Source: Cyclobacteriaceae bacterium
GTDB lineage: Bacteria; Bacteroidota; Bacteroidia; Cytophagales; Cyclobacteriaceae
Direction of reading: 5' to 3'
Length of the DNA: 64,000 nucleotides
NCBI GenBank assembly: GCA_013141055.1
Contig: JABFRS010000001.1
Span: forward strand, 1,550,001 to 1,614,000
Shown: positions 26,858 through 34,282 of the stretch, in pieces
How positions within the stretch are numbered: position 1 is the first letter of the stretch
Layout: the number at the start of each line of letters is the position of its first letter
The notes under the pieces: model-generated
The model's database searches: none
What the model was told of the DNA's origin: nothing
Seen by the model: the letters and a program-made list of their open reading frames with translations, nothing else
Made by a program: the position numbers and the translations under genes

Positions 26858-27472
26858 TTAAAATGGATTGCCAAGAAGTCCTTTTGTGAGACTTTCCCAT
26901 TGCATCCGGGAAGCGCCCATGATGGCAAAGGTGGCAATCGTGATATTCCTCACTTTGTCAACGACCTTATTTGAATCTGTGTTTGGCAGTTCATTCCTTC
27001 CATAAATTCCCGCTGTAATTCTTAGTCCTTTTCTAAGGATTTGAAAAGTACTGGTAGCGGAATCAGAAAAGAAGTGTGAAGTCCCTTCCTGCGGATGCTG
27101 AGGATTTCCTGCCGGACGAACCTGAAGAGATATGCTTTCCTCATTGTCAGAATTCTTGACATCAAGCTTTTCAACCTTCACCCAATCATAACCATTACCC
27201 GTTTTTGTAGTCGGACCCGGAACATTGATTCGGAAATAATCATTTTGATGAACTTCTCTTTCAACTGCTTTACCATTTTCATCTGTAAGTTGAAAAACAG
27301 AAATAGAAGGATGCGTTAACGTGTGCCAATGGTTTACATCCAGTAATTTCTGACTGGAATTTCTGAAAAAGTATTTGGCAGCCGCAACCGATGAAGAAAT
27401 AACCGAATGCTCTACATTCAACTCATTCCCTGTTACCTGTCGTGGTACCGTGTTTTTTCCTATCGAATCCAT
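26858..27472 (-). CDS. Conserved-looking hypothetical protein
   Basis: A protein of 204 residues from the ATG at 27472; an in-frame TTG at 27490 would add six residues. No signal peptide or membrane helix is evident. The middle part is rich in predicted strands (PSISVFQLTDENGKAVEREVHQNDYFRINVPGP and YDWVKVEKLDVKN), followed by RPAGNPQHPQEGTSHFFSDSATSTFQI. It ends in a helical part. I recognise no family. It is divergent from the mscS gene and co-oriented with the dioxygenase-like gene. Confidence 0.5.
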   Translation of the reverse strand: MDSIGKNTVPRQVTGNELNVEHSVISSSVAAAKYFFRNSSQKLLDVNHWHTLTHPSISVFQLTDENGKAVEREVHQNDYFRINVPGPTTKTGNGYDWVKVEKLDVKNSDNEESISLQVRPAGNPQHPQEGTSHFFSDSATSTFQILRKGLRITAGIYGRNELPNTDSNKVVDKVRNITIATFAIMGASRMQWESLTKGLLGNPF

Positions 27473-27621
27473 TTTAAAAATTTGTGGCAAAAAATCCCCA
27501 ATGAAAGAATGGGTGGGTTTTCACCAATCGCTCTTCACATCATCAACTATGAATTACGATGATATGAATATCGTGCCATGCCTCCTCCGATGGCTTCAAT
27601 TTTGCAATCAGATTCTCCATT

Positions 27622-28692
27622 ATGGAAAATATGACTTTAATAGAGGGAGAACTTTCTAAAGAATACTGGAATAATACCATCGAAGCCTATCTCATTGCAG
27701 GGGTCGCTATCATACTTGGATTACTGCTGATCCGCATATTCAAAAGACTTATTCTTAAAAGGGTGGAAAAATGGGTAGCCAAAAGCGAAACCCAGGTCGA
27801 TGACATGATTGTTAGTGGCGTGGAGCGTTTCGGTCTCCCGTTGATCAGCTTTATGGTTGTCTACTGGGGAATTTCTACCCTGACATTATCCCCCCAGGTT
27901 CAAAAGGTAGTTAACGTAGCCACTTCTGTTGTAACTGCATATTTCGTCATACGATTTATCCTTACTACAATTAAAATCATTCTCTCCTCATACATCAGTA
28001 AGCAAGAGAATGGTGCAGAGAAGGTCAAGCAGGTCGGCGGCCTCATGATCATCGTTAATATTGTAATATGGGTACTTGGCGGAATCTTCCTGTTTGATAA
28101 TCTTGGGTACAACGTCTCAACGTTATTAACAGGAGTAGGAATCGGAGGTATCGCCATCGCACTCGCAGCACAAAACATCGTTGGTGATCTTTTTAATTAC
28201 TTTGTAATCTTTTTTGATAAACCCTTTGAGGTTGGTGATTCCATCCTGGTGGACGATAAAAACGGTACTATCGAATATATTGGATTGAAGACCACCCGGC
28301 TGAGAAGCGTGTCAGGAGAACAGATCGTAATCTCCAACAGTGATCTTACCAAATCAAGAGTTCACAATTATAAGCGACAGGAAACGCGAAGGATCAAGTT
28401 TAATGTCAGCATTTCATTTCACACACCTCTTGAACAAGTCCGGGCCATTCCTGAAAAACTAAAATCAATCATTGAAGGTGTTCCCGATACTCGTTTTGAC
28501 AGGGCTCACTTTGCGAATTTTTCAGATTATGCGCTCGTTTTTGAAGTGATCTACTTCGTGACGGTTCCTGATTATGCAAAGTATATGGATGTCCAGCAAG
28601 AGATCAATCTCAAGGTCATGGAATTATTCAAACAGGAAAAAATCAAATTCCTCATCCGGGAAGACAAACCTGGTGAATGGGATAACACTTAA
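27622..28692 (+). CDS. Mechanosensitive ion channel of the MscS family
   Basis: A protein of 356 residues with an ordinary MscS layout: transmembrane helices at about 20-42, 68-92, 95-115 and 140-160, then the pore-lining helix with GVGIGGIAIALAAQNIVGDLFNYFVIFFDKPFEVGDSI, the MscS beta domain (DKNGTIEYIGLKTTRLRSVSGEQIVISNSDL) and an alpha/beta C-terminal domain. It opens under membrane tension to release osmolytes. The gene is transcribed alone and ends 16 bases before a converging hypothetical gene. Confidence 0.93.
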   Translation: MENMTLIEGELSKEYWNNTIEAYLIAGVAIILGLLLIRIFKRLILKRVEKWVAKSETQVDDMIVSGVERFGLPLISFMVVYWGISTLTLSPQVQKVVNVATSVVTAYFVIRFILTTIKIILSSYISKQENGAEKVKQVGGLMIIVNIVIWVLGGIFLFDNLGYNVSTLLTGVGIGGIAIALAAQNIVGDLFNYFVIFFDKPFEVGDSILVDDKNGTIEYIGLKTTRLRSVSGEQIVISNSDLTKSRVHNYKRQETRRIKFNVSISFHTPLEQVRAIPEKLKSIIEGVPDTRFDRAHFANFSDYALVFEVIYFVTVPDYAKYMDVQQEINLKVMELFKQEKIKFLIREDKPGEWDNT

Positions 28693-28708
28693 ACGAAACC
28701 GGCAAACT

Positions 28709-29110
28709 CTATGCGCTCACCAGTTTGAGTCGCATCAGAAGCTTGCCAAAAAAGTTGGTGGGTGATTTTGTCTCAGCCGAATTCTTTGGAACACTTCTTA
28801 CGTGGCGTATAAAACTTATCAGCTTTTCATTCGCATAGGATCCATATGCGTCAATAAGTGTCCCCTTCCGTCCATCAATAGTCTCCAATTGGTATAGAAC
28901 AGAATGATCTTTTGAATTGCTGCTTTGATCAAACCGGCACACATCCGAGATCATTACTTCCTCTGCGGTATATATCTTTTTCCCGTTCTGAGTGATAAGC
29001 CCCTGATCACTCACTCTGAAACTTTCGTAATAACCTCTCTCCACAGCCTTAACAAGGCAGTCATAAAGTGTCTGACTTTTCTCAACAGAGTGATCAACGG
29101 TGCTTTTCAT
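28709..29110 (-). CDS. Hypothetical cytoplasmic protein
   Basis: A protein of 133 residues from the ATG at 29110; a GTG at 29125 in frame would add five. It has no signal peptide or membrane helix. It contains SFRVSDQGLITQNGKKIYTAEEVMISDVCRFDQSSN and LYQLETIDGRKGTLIDAYGSYANEKLISFIRHV, which suggest a compact alpha/beta domain of a kind common as an uncharacterised protein in Bacteroidota. I recognise no named family. It converges on mscS. Confidence 0.5.
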   Translation of the reverse strand: MKSTVDHSVEKSQTLYDCLVKAVERGYYESFRVSDQGLITQNGKKIYTAEEVMISDVCRFDQSSNSKDHSVLYQLETIDGRKGTLIDAYGSYANEKLISFIRHVRSVPKNSAETKSPTNFFGKLLMRLKLVSA

Positions 29111-29324
29111 AGTGTCTGGTCTCACTACCCTTGATTAAAAAAGCTTGCCATGGCCTTAAAAGACTGGTGATGCACTCAAGGTTTTCCATTAGAACATAAG
29201 AATTTATCAGATGCTGAAATAAGGAGTAAAAACATCCACAATTGCTAACCTAAAAGACGTGACTTTGACTTGATCACTATTGCGCCCCGGATTTTTGGAT
29301 ATACATTCCATTAAAATAATCTTC

Positions 29325-30113
29325 ATGATCTCTGAAAAATCCCTCCCGATTATCCCAGCAGGCATCGCCAGAATTTTTTTTGCAGTCGCATTGGTCGGAT
29401 TCGGCTTTCAGCAATTCATCTTTAAAATAATAATCATAGGTCGTCCTCCGGCATGGCCAACTTGGCTCCCCGAGGAGACTATCTTCGCCTACATCACAGG
29501 ATTATTAATTGTCAGCAGTGGTCTTGCAATCATCATTAATCGCTGGGCAGTTCAGACATTAATGGCTACCGGCATCTTCGTACTGGCGTGGGCCGGGCTG
29601 CAAAATGTTTATCTGGTAGTTGCTCATCTGGACTTAGGTGCGAATCTTACCTTCATGGGCAAGTCGTTGACATTGGGATTCGGTGCACTACTGACTGCAA
29701 CCACTTTTCGCCATGATGAAAATTATAATGCATCAATTTTTAATAGTCCGATTCTAAAACTCGCCTCCTGGTGCAGGTATGGAACAGGCTTGTTTCTTTT
29801 CTTCAGCGGTGTCCAGCATTTCCTATATGCCGAATTCGTACAATCATTGGTTCCTTCATGGATCCCTGGTGGTTTATTCTGGACCTACTTTGCGGGAGCT
29901 GCGCTTGCCGCCGCAGGACTGGGATTGATAACAGGCATCAAAGCACATCTCGCTGCTACACTTGCAGGCTGGATGGTTCTTACCTGGTTAATTATTTTGC
30001 ATATCCCAAGAGCAATTGCGATGAGCAATCAAAATGAATGGACAGCTGTGTTCGAAGCGCTGGCAATAACAGGCGTCCTGTTTATGTTATCCGATAGCCT
30101 TAAGAAAAAATAG
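29325..30113 (+). CDS. DoxX-like integral membrane protein with internal duplication
   Basis: A protein of 262 residues from the ATG at 29325; an in-frame TTG at 29280 lacks support. About eight hydrophobic segments fall into two similar halves. Each begins with an R-containing helix followed by FxxGxQ(Q/H)F (GFGFQQFIF and FSGVQHFLY), then a proline-tryptophan loop (PPAWPTWLP and VPSWIPGG) and an A/G-rich helix. This resembles the DoxX/quinol oxidase-subunit-like superfamily in duplicate. No catalytic residues can be proposed. It stands alone. Confidence 0.6.
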   Translation: MISEKSLPIIPAGIARIFFAVALVGFGFQQFIFKIIIIGRPPAWPTWLPEETIFAYITGLLIVSSGLAIIINRWAVQTLMATGIFVLAWAGLQNVYLVVAHLDLGANLTFMGKSLTLGFGALLTATTFRHDENYNASIFNSPILKLASWCRYGTGLFLFFSGVQHFLYAEFVQSLVPSWIPGGLFWTYFAGAALAAAGLGLITGIKAHLAATLAGWMVLTWLIILHIPRAIAMSNQNEWTAVFEALAITGVLFMLSDSLKKK

Positions 30114-30514
30114 ATTCATCTGCTGAATCTGCGATGCCAAAGACCCTTATAGTGGGCTCGGGTAAATACTGCCTTTCTCCTTTTGAAACATAATTCAACT
30201 GATCGATAAAGTTACCTGTCAGAAAACTGACTGAAAGTAGCCAGTCAGGAGTTTAATTGAAACTTAAGCAGAACCTAATTCGAACCTAGTTGGAACCTAA
30301 GTAGAACCTAAGTAGAACCTAGTTAGAACCTAATTAGAACCTAATTAAACCCTAATTAAAGTCCGATAAAGCTCTGAAAATCAACCGAATGGACAATTGT
30401 GATCCGAGGGTTGATGGATCAAATCCTCGTTTTCAGGGTGAAATGGCGTTCTATATTCCTAAGTTTAAATGGGATTGTAACCTTTCCACCCTCTCCCAGT
30501 AACTAACTCGAATT
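30114..30514. other. 401-bp intergenic region before the sigma factor gene
   Basis: No open frame of interest is present. The region holds a short perfect hairpin directly after the DoxX-like stop (AGATTCA 30112-30118 and TGAATCT 30124-30130, without a T tract), the 11-bp tandem repeat at 30271-30358, and about 155 bases before the sigma gene. No convincing TTG/TAnnTTTG promoter is seen there; TAAGTTTA near 30461 is only a partial match. Confidence 0.6.
30271..30358 (+). repeat. Tandem repeat: eight copies of an 11-bp unit
   Basis: Eight consecutive 11-mers without gaps follow the consensus GAACCTAATTA. The first seven all start with GAACCTA and vary only in the last four positions (ATTC, GTTG, AGTA, AGTA, GTTA, ATTA, ATTA); the eighth is AACCCTAATTA. 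A partly matching unit, GAAACTTAAGCA, precedes the array. The period is close to one helical turn of DNA, so every unit presents the same face. It lies 156 bases upstream of the sigma factor gene. Confidence 0.9.
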
Positions 30515-31075
30515 TTGATAAAATCAAGCGACTTGATAGCAGACGAGCAGATAATGGATGCCGTGAAAAACGGCGATCTTCAGCAGGCCACTGTGCTGTT
30601 TGAACGATATCACAAGCGGATTTTCAACTTTCTCGCCCGCATGACGATGGACCGGGCGCTGGCAGAAGACCTGACACAGAATGTGTTTCTGAGAATGATC
30701 AAATACCGGAACAGCTACCGGGAAGGAAACAAATTCCAGTCGTGGATCTACCAGGTGGCCAGAAATGTTTTCTCGGATCATTACCAGGTTAACAAAAACA
30801 GAAGATCAGATTTTATAGACGTTGAAAAAATGAGCGACATCATCATCGATCCGGACGAAGGAGCAGCACAGAATGAAAGGGAGAATATCCTTCACCGTTC
30901 CATGGCCATGCTCAATGATGAACAACGTGAATTACTGGTGCTGACACGATTTCAGCAAATGAAATATGAAGAGGTTGCAGTGATCATGGAAACAACAGTA
31001 GCAAACATTAAAGTGAAGATCCATCGTGCGATAGCAAAGTTGAGAGAACATTATTTCGAATTGGAAAAGATCTGA
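30515..31075 (+). CDS. ECF-type RNA polymerase sigma factor
   Basis: A protein of 186 residues. Region 2 (about 20-90) contains LFERYHKRIFNFLARM and DLTQNVFLRMIKYRNSY followed by FQSWIYQVARNVFSDHYQ. Region 4 (about 125-180) contains LLVLTRFQQMKYEEVAVIMETTVANIKVKIHRAIAKLREH. There is no region 1 or 3, so this is an extracytoplasmic-function sigma factor. No ATG precedes residue 14; translation probably starts at the TTG at 30515, because DEQIM just before the ATG at 30554 fits the family's usual start. It is followed three bases later by its putative anti-sigma factor. Confidence 0.9.
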   Translation: MIKSSDLIADEQIMDAVKNGDLQQATVLFERYHKRIFNFLARMTMDRALAEDLTQNVFLRMIKYRNSYREGNKFQSWIYQVARNVFSDHYQVNKNRRSDFIDVEKMSDIIIDPDEGAAQNERENILHRSMAMLNDEQRELLVLTRFQQMKYEEVAVIMETTVANIKVKIHRAIAKLREHYFELEKI

Positions 31076-31078
31076 GTT

Positions 31079-31852
31079 ATGGAAAAGGAAAAAATAGAAT
31101 CAATGCTGATCGATTATATCGATGGTACACTGAACGACACAGAGCGTTCGATCATCGAAGCAGAGATCGCAAAAAGTGAAGAAGTCCGCAAACTCTATAA
31201 TCAGTTGCGTAAAGTCCTCGGTGCAATTGATCTCTCAGGAAAACTTGAACCAGGGTTGCGCTTGCGTAATTCATTCGAGAAGGCTCTTGAGGAAGAGATT
31301 GCCAAAGAGAAACCCACCAAGACAATCTTTTTCCAGCCAACATTTTATCGTGCGGCAGCTGCAGTAGTATTGATCTTGTCAGGAGTTGCCATTGGCGTAG
31401 TAGTGAGCAATAACCTGCAGCGCGAAAATGAAATGGCTGTGCTTAGAAAGCAGATTGAAGACAACAAGCAAATGATGCTTGGAATGATGGACAATCAGCA
31501 ATCTGCCAGCCAGCGCATCCAGGGAGTGAACGTTGCATTGAAGATTGATCGGGCGGATAATGATGTTGTTCGTGCACTTGCAAAGCGAATGAATGAAGAT
31601 CCAAATACGAATGTGAGAATGGCAGCACTGGATGCACTCAGCAAATTTCATCAGGAACCTTTGGTAAGGAAGATTCTGATTGAATCTCTGGGACAACAAA
31701 AGGATCCGGTCGTACAGATTGCACTCATTCAGCTCATGGTACGCATGAAGGAAAAGGGTGCCGTAAAAGATCTGGAAAAGATCATCGATGATAACAAGTC
31801 GATGGAAGCAGTGAAAGATGAGGCGTACACAGGAATTTTAAAACTTTCCTAA
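31079..31852 (+). CDS. Membrane anti-sigma factor with C-terminal HEAT-like repeats
   Basis: A protein of 257 residues. The cytoplasmic N-terminus (about 1-85) has the ML.DYIDGTLNDTERS.IEAEI pattern of Bacteroidota anti-sigma factors but no HxxxCxxC zinc motif. One transmembrane helix lies at about 92-110. A short coiled coil (113-130) and a periplasmic helical part (about 155-257) follow, with ALAKRMNEDPNTNVRMAALDALSKFHQEPLVRKILIESLGQQKDPVVQIALIQLMVRMKEK reading as HEAT repeats. It probably holds the sigma factor at the membrane until a periplasmic signal is bound by the HEAT part. It is three bases from the sigma gene and 24 bases from the first solenoid gene. Confidence 0.8.
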   Translation: MEKEKIESMLIDYIDGTLNDTERSIIEAEIAKSEEVRKLYNQLRKVLGAIDLSGKLEPGLRLRNSFEKALEEEIAKEKPTKTIFFQPTFYRAAAAVVLILSGVAIGVVVSNNLQRENEMAVLRKQIEDNKQMMLGMMDNQQSASQRIQGVNVALKIDRADNDVVRALAKRMNEDPNTNVRMAALDALSKFHQEPLVRKILIESLGQQKDPVVQIALIQLMVRMKEKGAVKDLEKIIDDNKSMEAVKDEAYTGILKLS

Positions 31853-31876
31853 CGAGGAAACCAAGACACACACAAA

Positions 31877-32641
31877 ATGAAAAATCGAATCAAAATATTA
31901 TTTATACTGATCATGATAACTTTTTCTTCTGCCTTCGCGCAGGAGTTCAAGCTCGCCAAAAGCACCGGACGCCTGGAGATTAACATTGGAAGGGCAACGA
32001 TACAGGGATATGATGGAAACGAAATCATCTTCACTTCTGCAGATTATGAGAAGGACAAGGACGAAAGAGCGAAAGGTCTCAAGGAGATCAACAGCCTCGG
32101 ACTTGATGATAATACTGGTCTTGGCATTAATGTGACAAGCACAGGAGAGGTTGTAACAGTTCGTCAGTTGAAAAAAACGAACTCACCAAAAATAAAGATC
32201 CAGGTTCCGAAAGGAATGATCATCTCATACTCACACGAATCCCAGTATGGAGGGGAGGTAAGCTTCAGAAATCTGGAAAATGAAATCGAGGTATCCGTAC
32301 AATATAATAGTGTCGAACTCGAAAATTGCAACGGACCAGTAACGATCAAAACAATTTATGGACACGTGGAAGGAGTTTTTGAACCCACCACGAAAGGCCC
32401 CATCTCAATCGTCTCGGTTTATGGATACGTGGATGTTTCAATTCCAACCGCCACAAAAGCGAATCTGAAACTAAGCACTTCCCATGGACAGATATATGTT
32501 GCTCCCGATTTCAAGATTGATATCAACAAGCAGGGAGACATGGTTCGCTACAGCGATAACCTTAATGGAAAGATCAACGGAGGAGGAATGAATGTAGATC
32601 TGAATTGCAGCTACGGTAAAGTCTATCTCAGAAAAAAGTAA
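31877..32641 (+). CDS. Secreted DUF4097-like beta-solenoid protein, type A copy 1
   Basis: A protein of 254 residues with a signal peptide (about 1-21, SAFAQ). The mature part is a ladder of short strands with turns marked by an aromatic residue followed by G or N: Y124 (SQYGG), Y143 (VQYNS), Y161 (IYGHV), Y182 (VYGYV), H203 (SHGQI) and Y246 (SYGKV). The spacing is 18-21 residues between the first five. This is the DUF4097 / putative adhesin type of beta-solenoid. It is the first of a four-gene set following the sigma and anti-sigma genes. It shares EFKLAKSTGRLEI and the full domain plan with the protein at 33454-34221. Its location in the periplasm or on the cell surface follows from the signal peptide. 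Confidence 0.75.
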   Translation: MKNRIKILFILIMITFSSAFAQEFKLAKSTGRLEINIGRATIQGYDGNEIIFTSADYEKDKDERAKGLKEINSLGLDDNTGLGINVTSTGEVVTVRQLKKTNSPKIKIQVPKGMIISYSHESQYGGEVSFRNLENEIEVSVQYNSVELENCNGPVTIKTIYGHVEGVFEPTTKGPISIVSVYGYVDVSIPTATKANLKLSTSHGQIYVAPDFKIDINKQGDMVRYSDNLNGKINGGGMNVDLNCSYGKVYLRKK

Positions 32642-32645
32642 AAAA

Positions 32646-33383
32646 ATGAAATTACTATCAATCATGCTGGTGCTGCTGACAGTTGGCGCACTACAAGCTC
32701 AAACCACAGTCAACAAGACAGTACCCGTACAGAGTGGACAAAAGATCAAACTCATGTTTGATTACCCCTCCATCAAAGTAAGTACCTGGGACAAGAACGA
32801 AATCTCAATTCAGGGGAAAGTAAGCATCAATGGCGGTGAGAATGATGATGCCTTTGTCATACAGTCTAAAACAAGCGGGAACACTCTAGTTATCTCAAGC
32901 GACATCAATGGTTTTAAGAATCTTCCGCAGCGCATCACAATCCGGGAAAGTAAGGGTTCACAGAAAATGGTTTTCAGAAATAAAGCTGAATGGAAAAAGT
33001 ATGCAGATGAACATGGCAGAACCTATTTCATGATGAATGAAGGTGTGGACATCGACATTACTCTGGAAATAAAAGTACCACGCAACATGGAGACACTGGT
33101 TGATTGTGTGTATGGAATGGTAGAGGTCAAGGATTTTGTTGGTCCCCTTACGGTGAAAGCAACGTATGGAGGTGTGGATGCCGCACTTATTGAAGAAACC
33201 ACTGGTGAATTGGTTGCTGAAACAAATTACGGACACATTTATTCTGATCTGAATTTTTCAACACAAAAGAAAAATGTGCAGGAAGAAGATTTTCACACCT
33301 ATGTTTCTGCCAAGCCAGGTTCAGGTCCGAAGTACAGTTTTGAATCTCAATACGGAAATGTATATCTGAGAAAGATAAATTGA
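32646..33383 (+). CDS. Secreted DUF4097-like beta-solenoid protein, type B copy 1
   Basis: A protein of 245 residues with a signal peptide (about 1-19, ALQAQ). The first half carries KTVPVQSGQKIKLMFDYPSIKVSTWDKNEISIQGKVSIN, which is shared with the type B copy at 34283-35032. The second half is a solenoid with turn tyrosines at Y156, Y174, Y195 and Y236 (VYGMV, TYGGV, NYGHI, QYGNV). It ends in YGNVYLRK, the tail found on all four proteins of this set. It starts four bases after type A copy 1, so translation is probably coupled. It may form a complex with the type A protein; only gene pairing supports this. Confidence 0.72.
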   Translation: MKLLSIMLVLLTVGALQAQTTVNKTVPVQSGQKIKLMFDYPSIKVSTWDKNEISIQGKVSINGGENDDAFVIQSKTSGNTLVISSDINGFKNLPQRITIRESKGSQKMVFRNKAEWKKYADEHGRTYFMMNEGVDIDITLEIKVPRNMETLVDCVYGMVEVKDFVGPLTVKATYGGVDAALIEETTGELVAETNYGHIYSDLNFSTQKKNVQEEDFHTYVSAKPGSGPKYSFESQYGNVYLRKIN

Positions 33384-33395
33384 AGTTAAAATCGA

Positions 33396-33413
33396 AAAAA
33401 ATTGCAATTTTTT
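33396..33413. repeat. Perfect 18-bp palindrome between the two A-B pairs
   Basis: AAAAAATTGCAATTTTTT is its own reverse complement. It lies 12 bases after the first type B gene and 40 bases before the second type A gene. The run of T residues after the dyad could make it a weak attenuator, though the stem has only one G-C pair on each side. It could instead be an operator for the second pair. Confidence 0.4.
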
Positions 33414-33453
33414 AACAATAGATAGTCAGTCATTAATTACTAAAAAGAAAAAA

Positions 33454-34221
33454 ATGAAAAAAAATATAATAACACTCGCATTTGCTATGGCCATCACTAC
33501 GATACTAAGTGCTCAGGAGTATAAGTTGGCTAAAAGCACCGGACGTCTGGAGATCAAAGAAGTCAATAACGTAACGATCGAAGGATACAATGGAAATGAG
33601 ATCATCTTTACTTCTGCTGATAGAAGTCGCGATGGCGATGATCGTGCAAAAGGTTTACGCGCTGTGAGCAGCATGGGTCTTGAAGACAATACCGGCATTG
33701 GCATCTCAGTAGTTGATAAAGGCACCGTTATTCAGGTTGCTCAATTGAAAAAAATGGATGGGCCGAAAGTCAGAATACAGGTACCGAAAGGAGTGACGGT
33801 TTTTTTCAGCCACACTTCTCCCCATGGAAGCACGGTGAGGTTTAAAAATGTTGAAGGAGAAATTGAGGTGTCCACAGTTCACAACAATGTTGAACTTGAA
33901 AATGTAACAGGACCAATGGATATTAAAACGGTTCATGGAAACATTGAGGCGGATCTTAATACAAATCTGAAGGGCCCTGTATCCATCAAATCGGTACACG
34001 GTCATGTTGATGTGACGATACCACTGGCTACAAAAGCAGCCATGAATTTGAGCACAACCTGGGGTGAAATTTTTATAGACCCTGCTATCAAGCTTGACAT
34101 CGAACCGAAAAGTGATTATGTGAAGTATGGTTCAAACAATGTGAATGGCAAGACCAATGGTGGAGGAATAGAATTCACACTCTCCTCAACACATGACAAC
34201 ATCTACCTGAGAAAGAAATAA
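33454..34221 (+). CDS. Secreted DUF4097-like beta-solenoid protein, type A copy 2 with histidine ladder
   Basis: A protein of 255 residues with a signal peptide (about 1-20, LSAQ), and a clear paralogue of the protein at 31877-32641 (EYKLAKSTGRLEI, AKGL.....GL.DNTG.GI). The turn residues occupy the same positions but are now histidines: H124 (SPHGS), H143 (VHNNV), H161 (VHGNI), H182 (VHGHV, with H184), W203 (TTWGE) and H247 (THDNI). H120 is also present in both copies. If the protein folds as a solenoid, these histidines would stack in a line along one edge and could bind metal or heme, or sense pH. This last point is inference. It ends in the shared IYLRKK tail. Confidence 0.75.
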   Translation: MKKNIITLAFAMAITTILSAQEYKLAKSTGRLEIKEVNNVTIEGYNGNEIIFTSADRSRDGDDRAKGLRAVSSMGLEDNTGIGISVVDKGTVIQVAQLKKMDGPKVRIQVPKGVTVFFSHTSPHGSTVRFKNVEGEIEVSTVHNNVELENVTGPMDIKTVHGNIEADLNTNLKGPVSIKSVHGHVDVTIPLATKAAMNLSTTWGEIFIDPAIKLDIEPKSDYVKYGSNNVNGKTNGGGIEFTLSSTHDNIYLRKK

Positions 34222-34282
34222 ATTATTGTAAGTGGTTGGTCAATCGCACCAGCCACTTACAGTCATTATAAACTATTCAAAT

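Noticed and set aside
30271-30358. Possible CRISPR array
   Set aside because: The units are only 11 bp, there are no spacers between them, and no cas gene is in the window.
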